Positions 33,486 through 40,953 of a DNA stretch of 53,729 nt are shown here, in pieces. Below the pieces are notes generated by a model that saw only the letters and a list, made by a program, of their open reading frames with translations, was not told the DNA's origin and ran no database searches. The stretch's first letter is position 1. Every line of letters starts with the position of its first letter. Where the stretch lies: NCBI GenBank assembly GCA_947628655.1, contig CANRAS010000013.1, positions 1-53,729 on the forward strand, written 5' to 3'. This DNA comes from an uncultured Clostridia bacterium. Lineage in GTDB: Bacteria > Bacillota > Clostridia > Oscillospirales > Ruminococcaceae. The position numbers were made by a program, and so were the translations under genes.

Positions 33486-34451
33486 ATGGAAAAGAAAAAA
33501 ATCGGCGTATTGACAAGCGGCGGCGACGCGCCCGGTATGAACGCGGCGGTAAGGGCGGTCACAAGAACAGCTATTTCAAAGGGCTTTGAGGTAATCGGTA
33601 TCCGCAGAGGGTACAACGGATTGCTCCACGGAGATATGGTGCCGCTGGACGTTGCCGCGGTAAGCGACATAATCCAGCGCGGCGGTACGATGATATACAC
33701 CGCACGGTGTCTTGAATTTAAGGAGTGGGAAAACGTCGTAAAAGCGGCGGACATCTGCAAAGAGAACAATATGTGCGGAATAGTCGTAATAGGCGGCGAC
33801 GGCTCGTTCAGGGGCGCGGCGGATCTGTCAAAGGCGGGCGTTCCGTGCGTAGGTATTCCCGGAACTATTGACAACGACATTCAATGCTCCGAATACACAA
33901 TAGGCTATGATACGGCAATGAATACCGTTGTGGAAATGATAGACAAACTTCGCGATACGTCACATTCTCACGAAAGATGTGCGGTAGTCGAGGTAATGGG
34001 CAGACACGCGGGGCATATCGCGGTAAATACGGGACTTTCGTGCGGAGCGACCGCTGTTCTCGTACCCGAAATCGAGTTCGATATGAACGCCGTTATCAAG
34101 CGCATTAAGGAAGTGCGCGCGGCGGGCAAGAAACAGATTATAATAGTCGTAGCCGAGGGCGTAGGACATACGGAAGAAATCGCAAGACGCGTTGAGGCTG
34201 AAACGGGCATTGAGTCGCGGGCTACTATTTTAGGTCACGTTCAAAGAGGCGGCGCGCCTACCGTCCGCGACAGAGTAATAGCGTCCGAAATGGGCTATTA
34301 CGCTGTTGAACTCCTAGAAAAGGGCATAGGAAACCGCGTTGTCGGTATGAAAGACGGCAAGGTTTACGATGTTGATATTCAAGAGGCTCTTTCAATGAAA
34401 AAGCCGTTCAACGAGCGCCTTTACAGAATTTGCAATGAAATAAACTTCTGA
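33486..34451 (+). CDS. pfkA: ATP-dependent 6-phosphofructokinase
   Basis: Glycolytic enzyme converting fructose-6-phosphate to fructose-1,6-bisphosphate. 321 residues with the ATP site GVLTSGGDAPGMNAAVR, the GGDGSFRGA motif, the catalytic TIDNDI, MGRHAGHIA and GHVQRGGAPTVRDR. The GGDGS form, with Gly rather than Lys after it, is the ATP-dependent class. ATG 33486, preceded by AAGGAG. Confidence 0.96.
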   Translation: MEKKKIGVLTSGGDAPGMNAAVRAVTRTAISKGFEVIGIRRGYNGLLHGDMVPLDVAAVSDIIQRGGTMIYTARCLEFKEWENVVKAADICKENNMCGIVVIGGDGSFRGAADLSKAGVPCVGIPGTIDNDIQCSEYTIGYDTAMNTVVEMIDKLRDTSHSHERCAVVEVMGRHAGHIAVNTGLSCGATAVLVPEIEFDMNAVIKRIKEVRAAGKKQIIIVVAEGVGHTEEIARRVEAETGIESRATILGHVQRGGAPTVRDRVIASEMGYYAVELLEKGIGNRVVGMKDGKVYDVDIQEALSMKKPFNERLYRICNEINF

Positions 34452-34497
34452 TTTTCTAAATTGCAAATATTCTGCAAATAATTGCAAAAAATAAATA

Positions 34498-34620
34498 AAA
34501 CAGAGTAGAAAATCGCGCGTTAAGTGCCGACCGAACGGAGAGTTGTCGGGCGGACGAAAAGCACTCGATGTCGCCTTTGAGCGACTTCGGGCTTGCGATG
34601 CGGTTTTCGCATCTCGCTGT
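34498..34620 (+). promoter_or_regulatory. Tetrahydrofolate (THF) riboswitch
   Basis: Conserved THF aptamer blocks in order: CAGAGTAG, CGCGTTAAGTGCC, ACGGAGAGTTGTCGG, GGACGAAAAGC, and a closing CGCTGT that pairs with ACAG at the start. It lies directly before a folate-type ECF S component, the usual target. Folate sufficiency should reduce expression of the transporter. Confidence 0.9.
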
Positions 34621-34661
34621 ACATAATAGAATAAAGTCATATTTATTCCGCTTGTATAGCG

Positions 34662-34694
34662 AAAAAGTCACGGGAGGAATGATTATGACTTTTT
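34662..34694 (+). promoter_or_regulatory. Hairpin presenting the folT ribosome binding site and start codon
   Basis: AAAAAGTCA (34662-34670) pairs exactly with TGACTTTTT (34686-34694). The loop holds GGGAGG and the ATG 34685 sits at the stem edge. It probably couples the THF riboswitch to translation. Confidence 0.6.
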
Positions 34695-35314
34695 TTGCTA
34701 ACTTCAAAAAATCGGCTTTAGAACTTAAAAGCCTGCGCTGTCTATGCGTTACGGCTATACTGATAGCGTTGGATTTAGTGCTGAAAAGCGTTACTATTAA
34801 TGTGACGAAGGATTTAAAAATCACGTTCGCGTTTCTCGCTTTAGCGTCAATCGGAATGTTGTTCGGACCTGTTGTCGCGTTTCTCGCGGGAACTGTTACC
34901 GACATAGTAGGGCTTATGATTTCCCAGCAGATGAGCGCGTTCAACCCGCTGTTCACGCTTGTTGAGGCAATCGGCGCGATGATATACGGAATTTTCCTGT
35001 ACGGACTGCATATCAGACCCTGCGCGGACGGGAAGTTCGCTGCAAAAGGCGACATAAAGCAGATACTGCGGATAATTTTCGCGAAAGTCACGGTGGTTAT
35101 CATCTGCAATCTGATACTCACCCCGCTCGCGCAAATCGCGTCAAACTCGATGGAGGCGGGAATGTTCCTCTACGAACCGACGATAGCGAAATACCCCGCA
35201 CGCCTTATCAAAAACGCGATACAATGCCCTGTTGACTGCGTACTGCTGATTGCGGTACTGCCGATTATACTTACTGCTTACAATAGGGTATTTAAGGTTC
35301 GGAAAGCGAGTTAG
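34685..35314 (+). CDS. folT: ECF transporter S component, folate family
   Basis: 209 residues, six hydrophobic helices. The pattern CVTAILIALDLVLKSVTI, then KITFAFLALASIGMLFGPVVAFLAGTVTDIVG and the ending ARLIKNAIQCPVDCVLL fits FolT-type S components that bind folate and use a shared ECF energising module, encoded elsewhere. The THF riboswitch upstream supports the substrate. Start ATG 34685, seven bases after GGGAGG; the earlier ATG at 34679 is too close. Confidence 0.9.
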   Translation: MTFFANFKKSALELKSLRCLCVTAILIALDLVLKSVTINVTKDLKITFAFLALASIGMLFGPVVAFLAGTVTDIVGLMISQQMSAFNPLFTLVEAIGAMIYGIFLYGLHIRPCADGKFAAKGDIKQILRIIFAKVTVVIICNLILTPLAQIASNSMEAGMFLYEPTIAKYPARLIKNAIQCPVDCVLLIAVLPIILTAYNRVFKVRKAS

Positions 35315-35325
35315 GCGAGTAGTTG

Positions 35326-35530
35326 TTAGAGAATAGAGATTAGAGATTAGTTTTTGTGCGCCCTTGCGGGCGCGGATTAGATTGTCTTTAAGTCATTGCG
35401 TTGCTGTTACGCCGATTTTACGGCACTGTAAACACAACCTATCCCCTGCGTGTTTCCCCGCCGTAGGCGCATCAACTTTCCTGCGCATTCCCCCGCCTAC
35501 GGCGGGGGAATGCGGAAAACCAACTTTGCA
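35326..35530. repeat. Intergenic palindromic repeat cluster
   Basis: GAGAATAGAGATTAGAGATTAG end module, TGCGCCCTTGCGGGCGCGG hairpin, TTAGATTGTCTTTAAGTCA, then CCCCGCCGTAGGCG and CCCCCGCCTACGGCGGGGG palindromes. The remainder to 35683 shows no further gene, only a weak AGTTG/CAACT hairpin before proC. Confidence 0.72.
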
Positions 35531-35683
35531 AGGCGAAAACGTTTCAATCCCCGCGCAAATACTATTCACTTTGCATTGTAAACTTTAAACCAATAACAGG
35601 CAAAGGCAGAACGCGCATTTCAAAACAAAAAGTTGTCAGTACTAACGGCAACTAAAAATATACACTATAAGGAGCTTATTGCA

Positions 35684-36481
35684 ATGAACAAACTCGGATT
35701 TATAGGCGTCGGAAATATGGGCGGCGCTATTATCAAGGGAATAAACGGGAAACTCGGCAACACGGCGGTTTTCGCTTACGACAGCAGTCCCGAAAAACTC
35801 GTGGACTTGAACCTGTACGGCGCTACTCCCGCGTCAAGTATTATGGAAATTGCCAACAAATGCGACTTTTTACTGCTTGCCGTGAAACCTCAGCAGTTGG
35901 ATTCCGTACTCGCCGAAATCAAAAGCACGAACAGAGAAAATCTCGTGATTATTTCAATCTGCGCGGGAATTTCCGCTGAATATATACAAAAGCGGACGTT
36001 TGCTAATGCGAAAGTCGTTTTGGTAATGCCGAACACTCCGATGATGTTGGGGTGCGGAGCGTCGGCGATGAGCCGCGCCGATAACGTTTCGGACGAGGAG
36101 TTCGAGTTCGCGCGGAAGATAATAAATTCCTGCGGAATGTCCGAGGTTATCCCGATAAACAAGATGAAAGAAATAATCGCGATAAACAGCAGTTCGCCCG
36201 CGTTTATTTATCTGTATGCGAAAGGCTTTGTTCAGTACGCCGAAAAAGCAGGCATTGACGAGAAAGCGGCGCTCAGACTGTTCGCGCAGACCCTTGCGGG
36301 CGCGGCGAAAATGCTGACAGAAAGCGGAATGACCGTTGACGAACTGATAAAGCAAGTAAGTTCCCCCGGCGGCACAACACTCGCGGGACTTCAGGAACTC
36401 TACAACGGCAGGCTCACCGAAACGGTGATAAACGCATGCGAGGCTTGCACTAAGCGCGCTTATGAATTAGGGGCGGACTGA
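35684..36481 (+). CDS. proC: Pyrroline-5-carboxylate reductase
   Basis: Last step of proline synthesis. 265 residues: Rossmann start KLGFIGVGNMGGAIIKG, AVKPQQLDSVLAEI, VVLVMPNTPMMLGCGASAM, and the C-terminal VSSPGGTTLAGLQEL signature. Start ATG 35684 after AAGGAG with 9-nt spacing; upstream in-frame starts have no ribosome binding site. Confidence 0.94.
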   Translation: MNKLGFIGVGNMGGAIIKGINGKLGNTAVFAYDSSPEKLVDLNLYGATPASSIMEIANKCDFLLLAVKPQQLDSVLAEIKSTNRENLVIISICAGISAEYIQKRTFANAKVVLVMPNTPMMLGCGASAMSRADNVSDEEFEFARKIINSCGMSEVIPINKMKEIIAINSSSPAFIYLYAKGFVQYAEKAGIDEKAALRLFAQTLAGAAKMLTESGMTVDELIKQVSSPGGTTLAGLQELYNGRLTETVINACEACTKRAYELGAD

Positions 36482-36482
36482 A

Positions 36483-36640
36483 GAAAGAAGTAAGAGGTAA
36501 GCGAGCAATTCGCTTTGCGAATTGCCCTGTAAGAAGTAAGAGAGTGGCAGGCGCGTTTCCCCCGCTGTAGGCGCATTAACTTCCCTGCGCTTTCCCCCGC
36601 CGTAGGCGGGGGAAAGCGGAAACCCGCCTTTACAAGGTGA
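36483..36640. repeat. Intergenic palindromic repeat cluster
   Basis: AGAAGTAAGAGGTAAGCGAG, the CAATTCGCTTTGCGAATTG palindrome, CCCTGTAAGAAGTAAGAG, then CCCCCGCTGTAGGCG and TTTCCCCCGCCGTAGGCGG units. Shares about 45 identical bases with 32494-32541. Confidence 0.74.
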
Positions 36641-36705
36641 AAACGTTCAATCCCCGCGCAATATTCTACGAACTGTAAACGGATAACAAGAAAGGAGTGC
36701 GCGTT

Positions 36706-37011
36706 TTGCAAAACGTAGCCGAATTAATAACAAAGCTGACGCCCGTGTTTCGGGATTACGGCATTGCCCGCGCGGTGCTGTTCGGTTCATATGCGAAACA
36801 GACCGCTGACGAAAAAAGCGATTTGGATTTGCTCGTGGACAGTAATCTGCACGGACTGCGATTTGTCGGGTTTGCCGAAGAAATAAGGCGGCGCGTAAAT
36901 TTGCCCGTTGACGTTCTGGACGTTTCGCATATTGAAAAGGGTTCTCGGATTGAACAAGAAATTCAATCAACGGGGGTTGTTATTTATTCGGTTAACGGCG
37001 CTGACTGTTGA
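36706..37011 (+). CDS. Orphan MntA-like nucleotidyltransferase
   Basis: About 101 residues with LFGSYAKQTADEKSDLDLLVD, the intact GSYxK-SDxDL active site of minimal nucleotidyltransferases, and LPVDVLDVSHI. A TTG start at 36706 lies nine bases after AAAGGAG. Unlike the pair at 28.5-29.2 kb there is no HEPN/HepT gene next to it. It may be a solitary antitoxin acting on another HepT or a remnant. Confidence 0.82.
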   Translation: MQNVAELITKLTPVFRDYGIARAVLFGSYAKQTADEKSDLDLLVDSNLHGLRFVGFAEEIRRRVNLPVDVLDVSHIEKGSRIEQEIQSTGVVIYSVNGADC

Positions 37012-37081
37012 ATGCGTTCCCCCCGCCGTAGACGGCGTAAATAATAAACTTGTCTTTAACAAAAACGAAAAGGAGAAAAAT

Positions 37082-37555
37082 ATGGTAGTAATTGAACTCG
37101 AAAACGGGAAGAAAATCAAGCTGGAGCTTTATCCCGAAAAAGCTCCGATAACCGTGGAGAATTTCACGAAACTCGTAAAGGACGGGTTTTATGACGGGCT
37201 TATTTTCCATAGAGTAATAAGCGGTTTTATGATACAAGGCGGCGACCCTAAGGGTACGGGAACGGGCGGTTCGGACAACAAGATAAAGGGCGAGTTCTCC
37301 GCAAACGGCGTACCGAATGATATTCAGCACGTTCGCGGGGTAATTTCAATGGCGCGTTCAAGAGATATGAACTCCGCGTCAAGTCAGTTCTTTATCGTTC
37401 AATGGGACGCTCCGCACCTCGACGGGCAGTACGCCGCGTTCGGCAGGGTGGTTGACGGTATGGACGCGGTTGACGAAATCGCCGAGGCAGAAACGGACTA
37501 CAACGACAGACCGCTCGAAGATGTTGTTATGAAACGCGTGTATATTGAGGAGTAA
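37082..37555 (+). CDS. Cyclophilin-type peptidyl-prolyl isomerase
   Basis: 157 residues, cytoplasmic (no signal peptide). Conserved GLIFHRVISGFMIQGGDP, SMARSRDMNSASSQFFI and LDGQYAAFGRVVDGMD cover the cyclophilin active site. It speeds proline isomerisation in protein folding. ATG 37082 after AAAAGGAG. Confidence 0.94.
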   Translation: MVVIELENGKKIKLELYPEKAPITVENFTKLVKDGFYDGLIFHRVISGFMIQGGDPKGTGTGGSDNKIKGEFSANGVPNDIQHVRGVISMARSRDMNSASSQFFIVQWDAPHLDGQYAAFGRVVDGMDAVDEIAEAETDYNDRPLEDVVMKRVYIEE

Positions 37556-37585
37556 TACGCAATTCCCGCCGACTGCGGTGTATAA

Positions 37586-37621
37586 ACAAAACAACCCGCC
37601 GTTGGCGGGCTGTTTGTTTTA
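37586..37621. terminator. Bidirectional terminator between convergent genes
   Basis: AAACA-CCCGCC and GGCGGG-TGTTT form a stem with A-rich and T-rich flanks on both strands, between the cyclophilin gene and the convergent surface-protein gene. Confidence 0.78.
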
Positions 37622-37631
37622 TTGGGTGGAA

Positions 37632-39806
37632 TTACTTTCTCTTTTTAGCCGATACAATTACGACTGCGCCTGCGAGAATTACGGGAACAAGTCCAACCGC
37701 AACGCCTGTCGGCGGGTTCGTTGTGGTGTCGGCGGGGGTAGTGTCTGTGGGCTTAGGAGTTTCGGGAGCGGGAGTTTCTGTTTTAGTAAGTACTTCGGTA
37801 GTTACAATATATTTGCTGAAGTGATTTGTTGTAAATACTACAAAACCGCTTTCAACTTTCGCTTTCATATCGGTGTAAGTGCCGTCAGTTTCTGCGCGGT
37901 AAACATAAACTTTTTCAGCGTCCTTGAACTTTTCGGGAACGGGGATTTTAATCGTTACCGTGCCGTCGGGCTGAACTTCCTTGCCGTCTATGTCCTTGAA
38001 ACAAATATCATAAACGAGTTGGGTGTCGGTGTTTTCATCGGTGATTGCCGTTACTGTCAAAATTGCGTCATCAGGGAGAACGCCTACTTCTGCTGTCGCC
38101 GCAAAGCCGAGTTTGTCATCGGAGTAATCAACAATTGTTGCGGTGTTGGAAGAACTGCCGGAACTTGACCCGCTCGAACTGCTAGGCTTGCTTGTCGCCT
38201 TATCGGTGAATGTAACAAAACTGCTCTTGCCGTCCTTTGTTATAAGGAAAAGTTCATCGCTTACTGCGCTGATTTTGTCAGCGTCAACTGTTTCGGAAAC
38301 GGTGTTCATGTCATCGTCAACAAGGTAGGCTTTGCCGTCTTTAATTACGCCTGCATACTTATAAGTGAAATGCGACGCTTTATCAAATGTTGCAATAATG
38401 GTGCCGTCTAAGTTCATGAACCCTTCTTTGCCGTCGTTTTCAAATCTAATCACCTTTGCGGTGTCATCACTTTCAAGGGTCAGTTTGTCATAATATGTTT
38501 TGCTCTGCCAATTTATGAAATCGGAAAGACCGTTAAACAAGGCATATCCATCAACATTTACATTGTCGAAATCATCAGTTGCCGTTAAAGCTACTATCAA
38601 ATAGTTGTCATAAGAATATCTAACGTCCGATTCCCAATTAACATTAGGATTGTCAAACCAACCATAGTGAACTCTTTCGGTTTGACCTACAGGTTTTGTG
38701 TCGCACCCGTAGTCCTCGATTTCACCAGTAAGTGCTTTGTATCTATGAAATGTTGTGGTACCGCCGCCCGGAGGGTGATAGTCCGTCCACACTATATCAC
38801 CGTTTGCATACATTCTTATCCAGTCAATAACGCCATTATCAGAAAAATGAATTTCTTTATATCCCGTGCCGTCTTTATTTACTTCTACAATAGAATTTTG
38901 GCGATAATAACCAAAACTTTGAAAACTATCAATTGCCATTTGATTATAACAGAAAGCAACAGGACCATCATCGCTCCGAACAATAATAGCATTACTTGTA
39001 GGATAAAAATTGCTAGACCAATACTCGTCAAAAGTAATTTCTTGCCCTTTTTTGATTGTCAAATTTCTGTCAAAATCATCTGCCTGCGCTAAAACAGTTT
39101 CTTTTCTTGTTCCGTCAGGCTGAGTAATCACCATTATATATTGGGAAACAAAATCGATGTTATTTGTCCCGCCGCCCTCAACGGTGACAGTAGCTTTATC
39201 CATGACTGTTTTTAATCCAACGGAAACACCGTTTTCGTCAGTCATTGTCCAGAAATTGTCAAGGTCGAAAAGATGTTTTATTTCATTGTCCTCAATTTTA
39301 TACAAACCTCTGTATGTAATAACATCTTGTTCTTCCTCCGCGCCGTATGCGTTTTCAACCATTTGTTTTTCAGACTTTACAAGCTGAATGTAGCCGTTTT
39401 CACCGTGGCACATTCCCCATTGAAGCCCAGCAGTATCAAAATCGGCTTTAAGGTTGCTGAACGTGAGTTCGCCTGTTTCTTGGAAATTCTTTATATCTTC
39501 CTTGCTGATATAACCCAAACCGTTGAAATCAACATCCAAATTGGCGTCTTCATCAGCATAGCTGTTTTCGCTCGAATCAAAGTCTTCACAATTCGTGCTG
39601 ACAACACCTGCGCCCTCAACCAAAATCATCGGATTTACATAATCATCGGGCAATTCAGCCGTTACAAGTTTTATAAGCCCATTATCTTCTTGGGTTTGTG
39701 TCGTTTGCTCGTCCTCTTGGGTCGGCGCGGTCGCAAACGAACTTCCGCAGGTTGCTAAACATGTGATAGCCCCCGCAAGAACCACTGCCAAAAATTTCTT
39801 TTTCAT
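37632..39806 (-). CDS. Sortase-anchored surface protein (NPPTG) of unknown function
   Basis: 724 residues. Signal peptide (KKKFLAVVLAGAITCLATCGSSFA), a long unrecognised region with WG/KWG-like tandem strands (FENDGKEGFMNLDGTIIATFD, GVIKDGKAYLVDDD), a Ser-rich linker (about 545-560), a beta-rich domain (about 565-675), a Thr/Pro spacer, then NPPTG, a membrane segment (VGLVPVILAGAVVIVSA) and KKRK. This is a sortase cell-wall anchor. Start ATG 39806 after GGAGG. The 225-nt leader holds a riboswitch-like element and terminator. Function unknown; fibre or host contact is an inference. Confidence 0.85.
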   Translation of the reverse strand: MKKKFLAVVLAGAITCLATCGSSFATAPTQEDEQTTQTQEDNGLIKLVTAELPDDYVNPMILVEGAGVVSTNCEDFDSSENSYADEDANLDVDFNGLGYISKEDIKNFQETGELTFSNLKADFDTAGLQWGMCHGENGYIQLVKSEKQMVENAYGAEEEQDVITYRGLYKIEDNEIKHLFDLDNFWTMTDENGVSVGLKTVMDKATVTVEGGGTNNIDFVSQYIMVITQPDGTRKETVLAQADDFDRNLTIKKGQEITFDEYWSSNFYPTSNAIIVRSDDGPVAFCYNQMAIDSFQSFGYYRQNSIVEVNKDGTGYKEIHFSDNGVIDWIRMYANGDIVWTDYHPPGGGTTTFHRYKALTGEIEDYGCDTKPVGQTERVHYGWFDNPNVNWESDVRYSYDNYLIVALTATDDFDNVNVDGYALFNGLSDFINWQSKTYYDKLTLESDDTAKVIRFENDGKEGFMNLDGTIIATFDKASHFTYKYAGVIKDGKAYLVDDDMNTVSETVDADKISAVSDELFLITKDGKSSFVTFTDKATSKPSSSSGSSSGSSSNTATIVDYSDDKLGFAATAEVGVLPDDAILTVTAITDENTDTQLVYDICFKDIDGKEVQPDGTVTIKIPVPEKFKDAEKVYVYRAETDGTYTDMKAKVESGFVVFTTNHFSKYIVTTEVLTKTETPAPETPKPTDTTPADTTTNPPTGVAVGLVPVILAGAVVIVSAKKRK

Positions 39807-39876
39807 GCTCTTGTACCTCCATGTTCTTTTGCGGAATGTGATGTAGTACCGCGCAAATTTTCCCGCAAAAACAAAA

Positions 39877-39900
39877 AGTGCGCAGCCGTAGCCACGCACT
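39877..39900 (-). terminator. Attenuator-like intrinsic terminator in the surface-protein leader
   Basis: Minus strand AGTGCG ... CGCACT stem followed by TTTTTGTTTTTG, well inside the 5' leader and about 70 nt before the start codon. Its 3' arm (CGCACTTTT, 39874-39882) is also complementary to AAAAGTGCG in the upstream structure. Confidence 0.75.
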
Positions 39901-39924
39901 GAAAAATGCATAGCTCACATTGCT

Positions 39925-40030
39925 GCGACACAATAGACGTTATCCTATAATCACGGACACACTAAGAGCACGCACTTTTACCGTAGTAAAAGTGTTCACC
40001 TGATTATAGGATTTTATTCTATTATGTCGC
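39925..40030 (-). promoter_or_regulatory. Orphan riboswitch-like leader element
   Basis: The transcript begins inside its own closing stem: GCGACA/TGTCGC plus AATAGA/TCTATT with one mismatch, then a perfect 12-bp stem (ATCCTATAATCA/TGATTATAGGAT), an asymmetric internal loop of about 19 against 6 nt, and a 9-bp hairpin CACTTTTAC-TACG-GTAAAAGTG. The last arm's AAAAGTGCG can instead pair with the 3' arm of the downstream terminator, giving exclusive on and off folds. It matches no riboswitch class I recognise. Confidence 0.65.
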
Positions 40031-40036
40031 AAAATT

Positions 40037-40065
40037 ATTATACCACACCGCACAAGAATTGTCAA
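40037..40065 (-). promoter_or_regulatory. Consensus promoter of the surface-protein gene
   Basis: Minus strand TTGACA, 17-bp spacer, TATAAT. The implied start (about 40030) coincides with the first base of the closing stem of the leader element. Confidence 0.9.
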
Positions 40066-40179
40066 GTAGTTTTTACCAAATCCGCATAAATACAGAAAAT
40101 CCCCCGCCAAATGCAGGGGAACTGATTATTATTCACAGCGTTTTCCATAAAGCGGATAAACTGTTAAACAGCGGGACGC

Positions 40180-40458
40180 TTATTTTATCTCTGCTTTATC
40201 GTGCGACGGGCGCTCGGATACCGTCTTTATCGCATAGGAAACAGCCACGTTTATATCAATGGAGTTTTGACGCATAAGCGAATTCAGCTTTGAAAAAAGC
40301 TCTCCGTTGTGGGTGCTGACATACTTTGCGGGAAGTTGATTGAGAGCCATAGCTTTCATATCCTCAAGACAGCGTTCGCATTGACAACAGTCCTCGTCTT
40401 TGAGCATAGCAGCCAGCTTTTCGTCAACAATCGTCTCCATTACGTTTATAAGTGCCAT
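40180..40458 (-). CDS. ComFB-family protein
   Basis: 92 residues. Core ComFB pattern: INVMETIVDEKLAAML, CCQCERCLEDMKAMALNQLPAKYVST, GELFSKLNSL. Members in other phyla bind zinc through the cysteines, and some are reported cyclic di-GMP receptors. Here it stands alone with its own promoter, next to flagellin 1 and the surface protein. ATG 40458 after GGAGG. A role in motility or attachment is an inference. Confidence 0.85.
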   Translation of the reverse strand: MALINVMETIVDEKLAAMLKDEDCCQCERCLEDMKAMALNQLPAKYVSTHNGELFSKLNSLMRQNSIDINVAVSYAIKTVSERPSHDKAEIK

Positions 40459-40499
40459 AATTTCCTCCTCATAAAAATTTTATTTCCATAACTATATAC

Positions 40500-40528
40500 A
40501 TTGTACAACATACTGTCGATTTTGTCAA
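40500..40528 (-). promoter_or_regulatory. Promoter of the ComFB gene
   Basis: Minus strand TTGACA, 17-bp spacer, TACAAT, about 40 bp before the start codon. Confidence 0.85.
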
Positions 40529-40696
40529 GGGTTTTTTGGAATATTTCTGAAAACGGCTTATATCAATTTATAGTGCAGAGTAAGTAATCGTTTGAAAGCA
40601 ACAGGATTTTGCGGTTAGAATTAAGGAACGTTTTGTAATTTCATTGACGAATTATACGGTATGTATTATTGCGCGTTTTCCTTGCCTTAAATCGCT

Positions 40697-40953
40697 CACA
40701 AACCGCATTGCATAGCCAAATATAGCGTTTTAACTTCCCCCGCCGACGGCGGGGGAAATTCGTTTTTTCAAAAAAAATTGATTTTTTTCAAAAAAATGCT
40801 CCTGCCCGCCAATCGCTTGAAACGCCCTTGAACCCGCATTGCAATGCGCTTTATCGCCATTTTCCGCACCGCGCCTGCCGATCTCTAAAAAGCCTTCCCT
40901 AACAATCACAAACCGCATTGCTATGCGATTTTTAGGAGGATATTATACAGGGA
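40697..40953 (+). promoter_or_regulatory. Shared flagellin 5' leader, copy 1
   Basis: Nearly identical to 47530-47782 (minus) and 53427-53684. Order: CACAAACCGCATTGCATAGCC, a CCCCCGCCGACGGCGGGGG palindrome, phased A/T tracts (TTTTTTC A8 TTGA T7 C A7), TGCTCCTGCCCGCCAATCGC, CCGCATTGCAATGCGC, then CACAAACCGCATTGC again and TTTTTAGGAGG. AGGAGG is 14 nt from ATG, longer than usual. The A-tracts should bend the DNA. No clear promoter was identified. Confidence 0.7.

Noticed and set aside
40860-40890. Possible sigma-28 flagellin promoter (GCCGATCT) in the leader
   Set aside because: GCCGA is present in all three leaders, but the following bases differ and no TAAA-type -35 element lies at the right distance.
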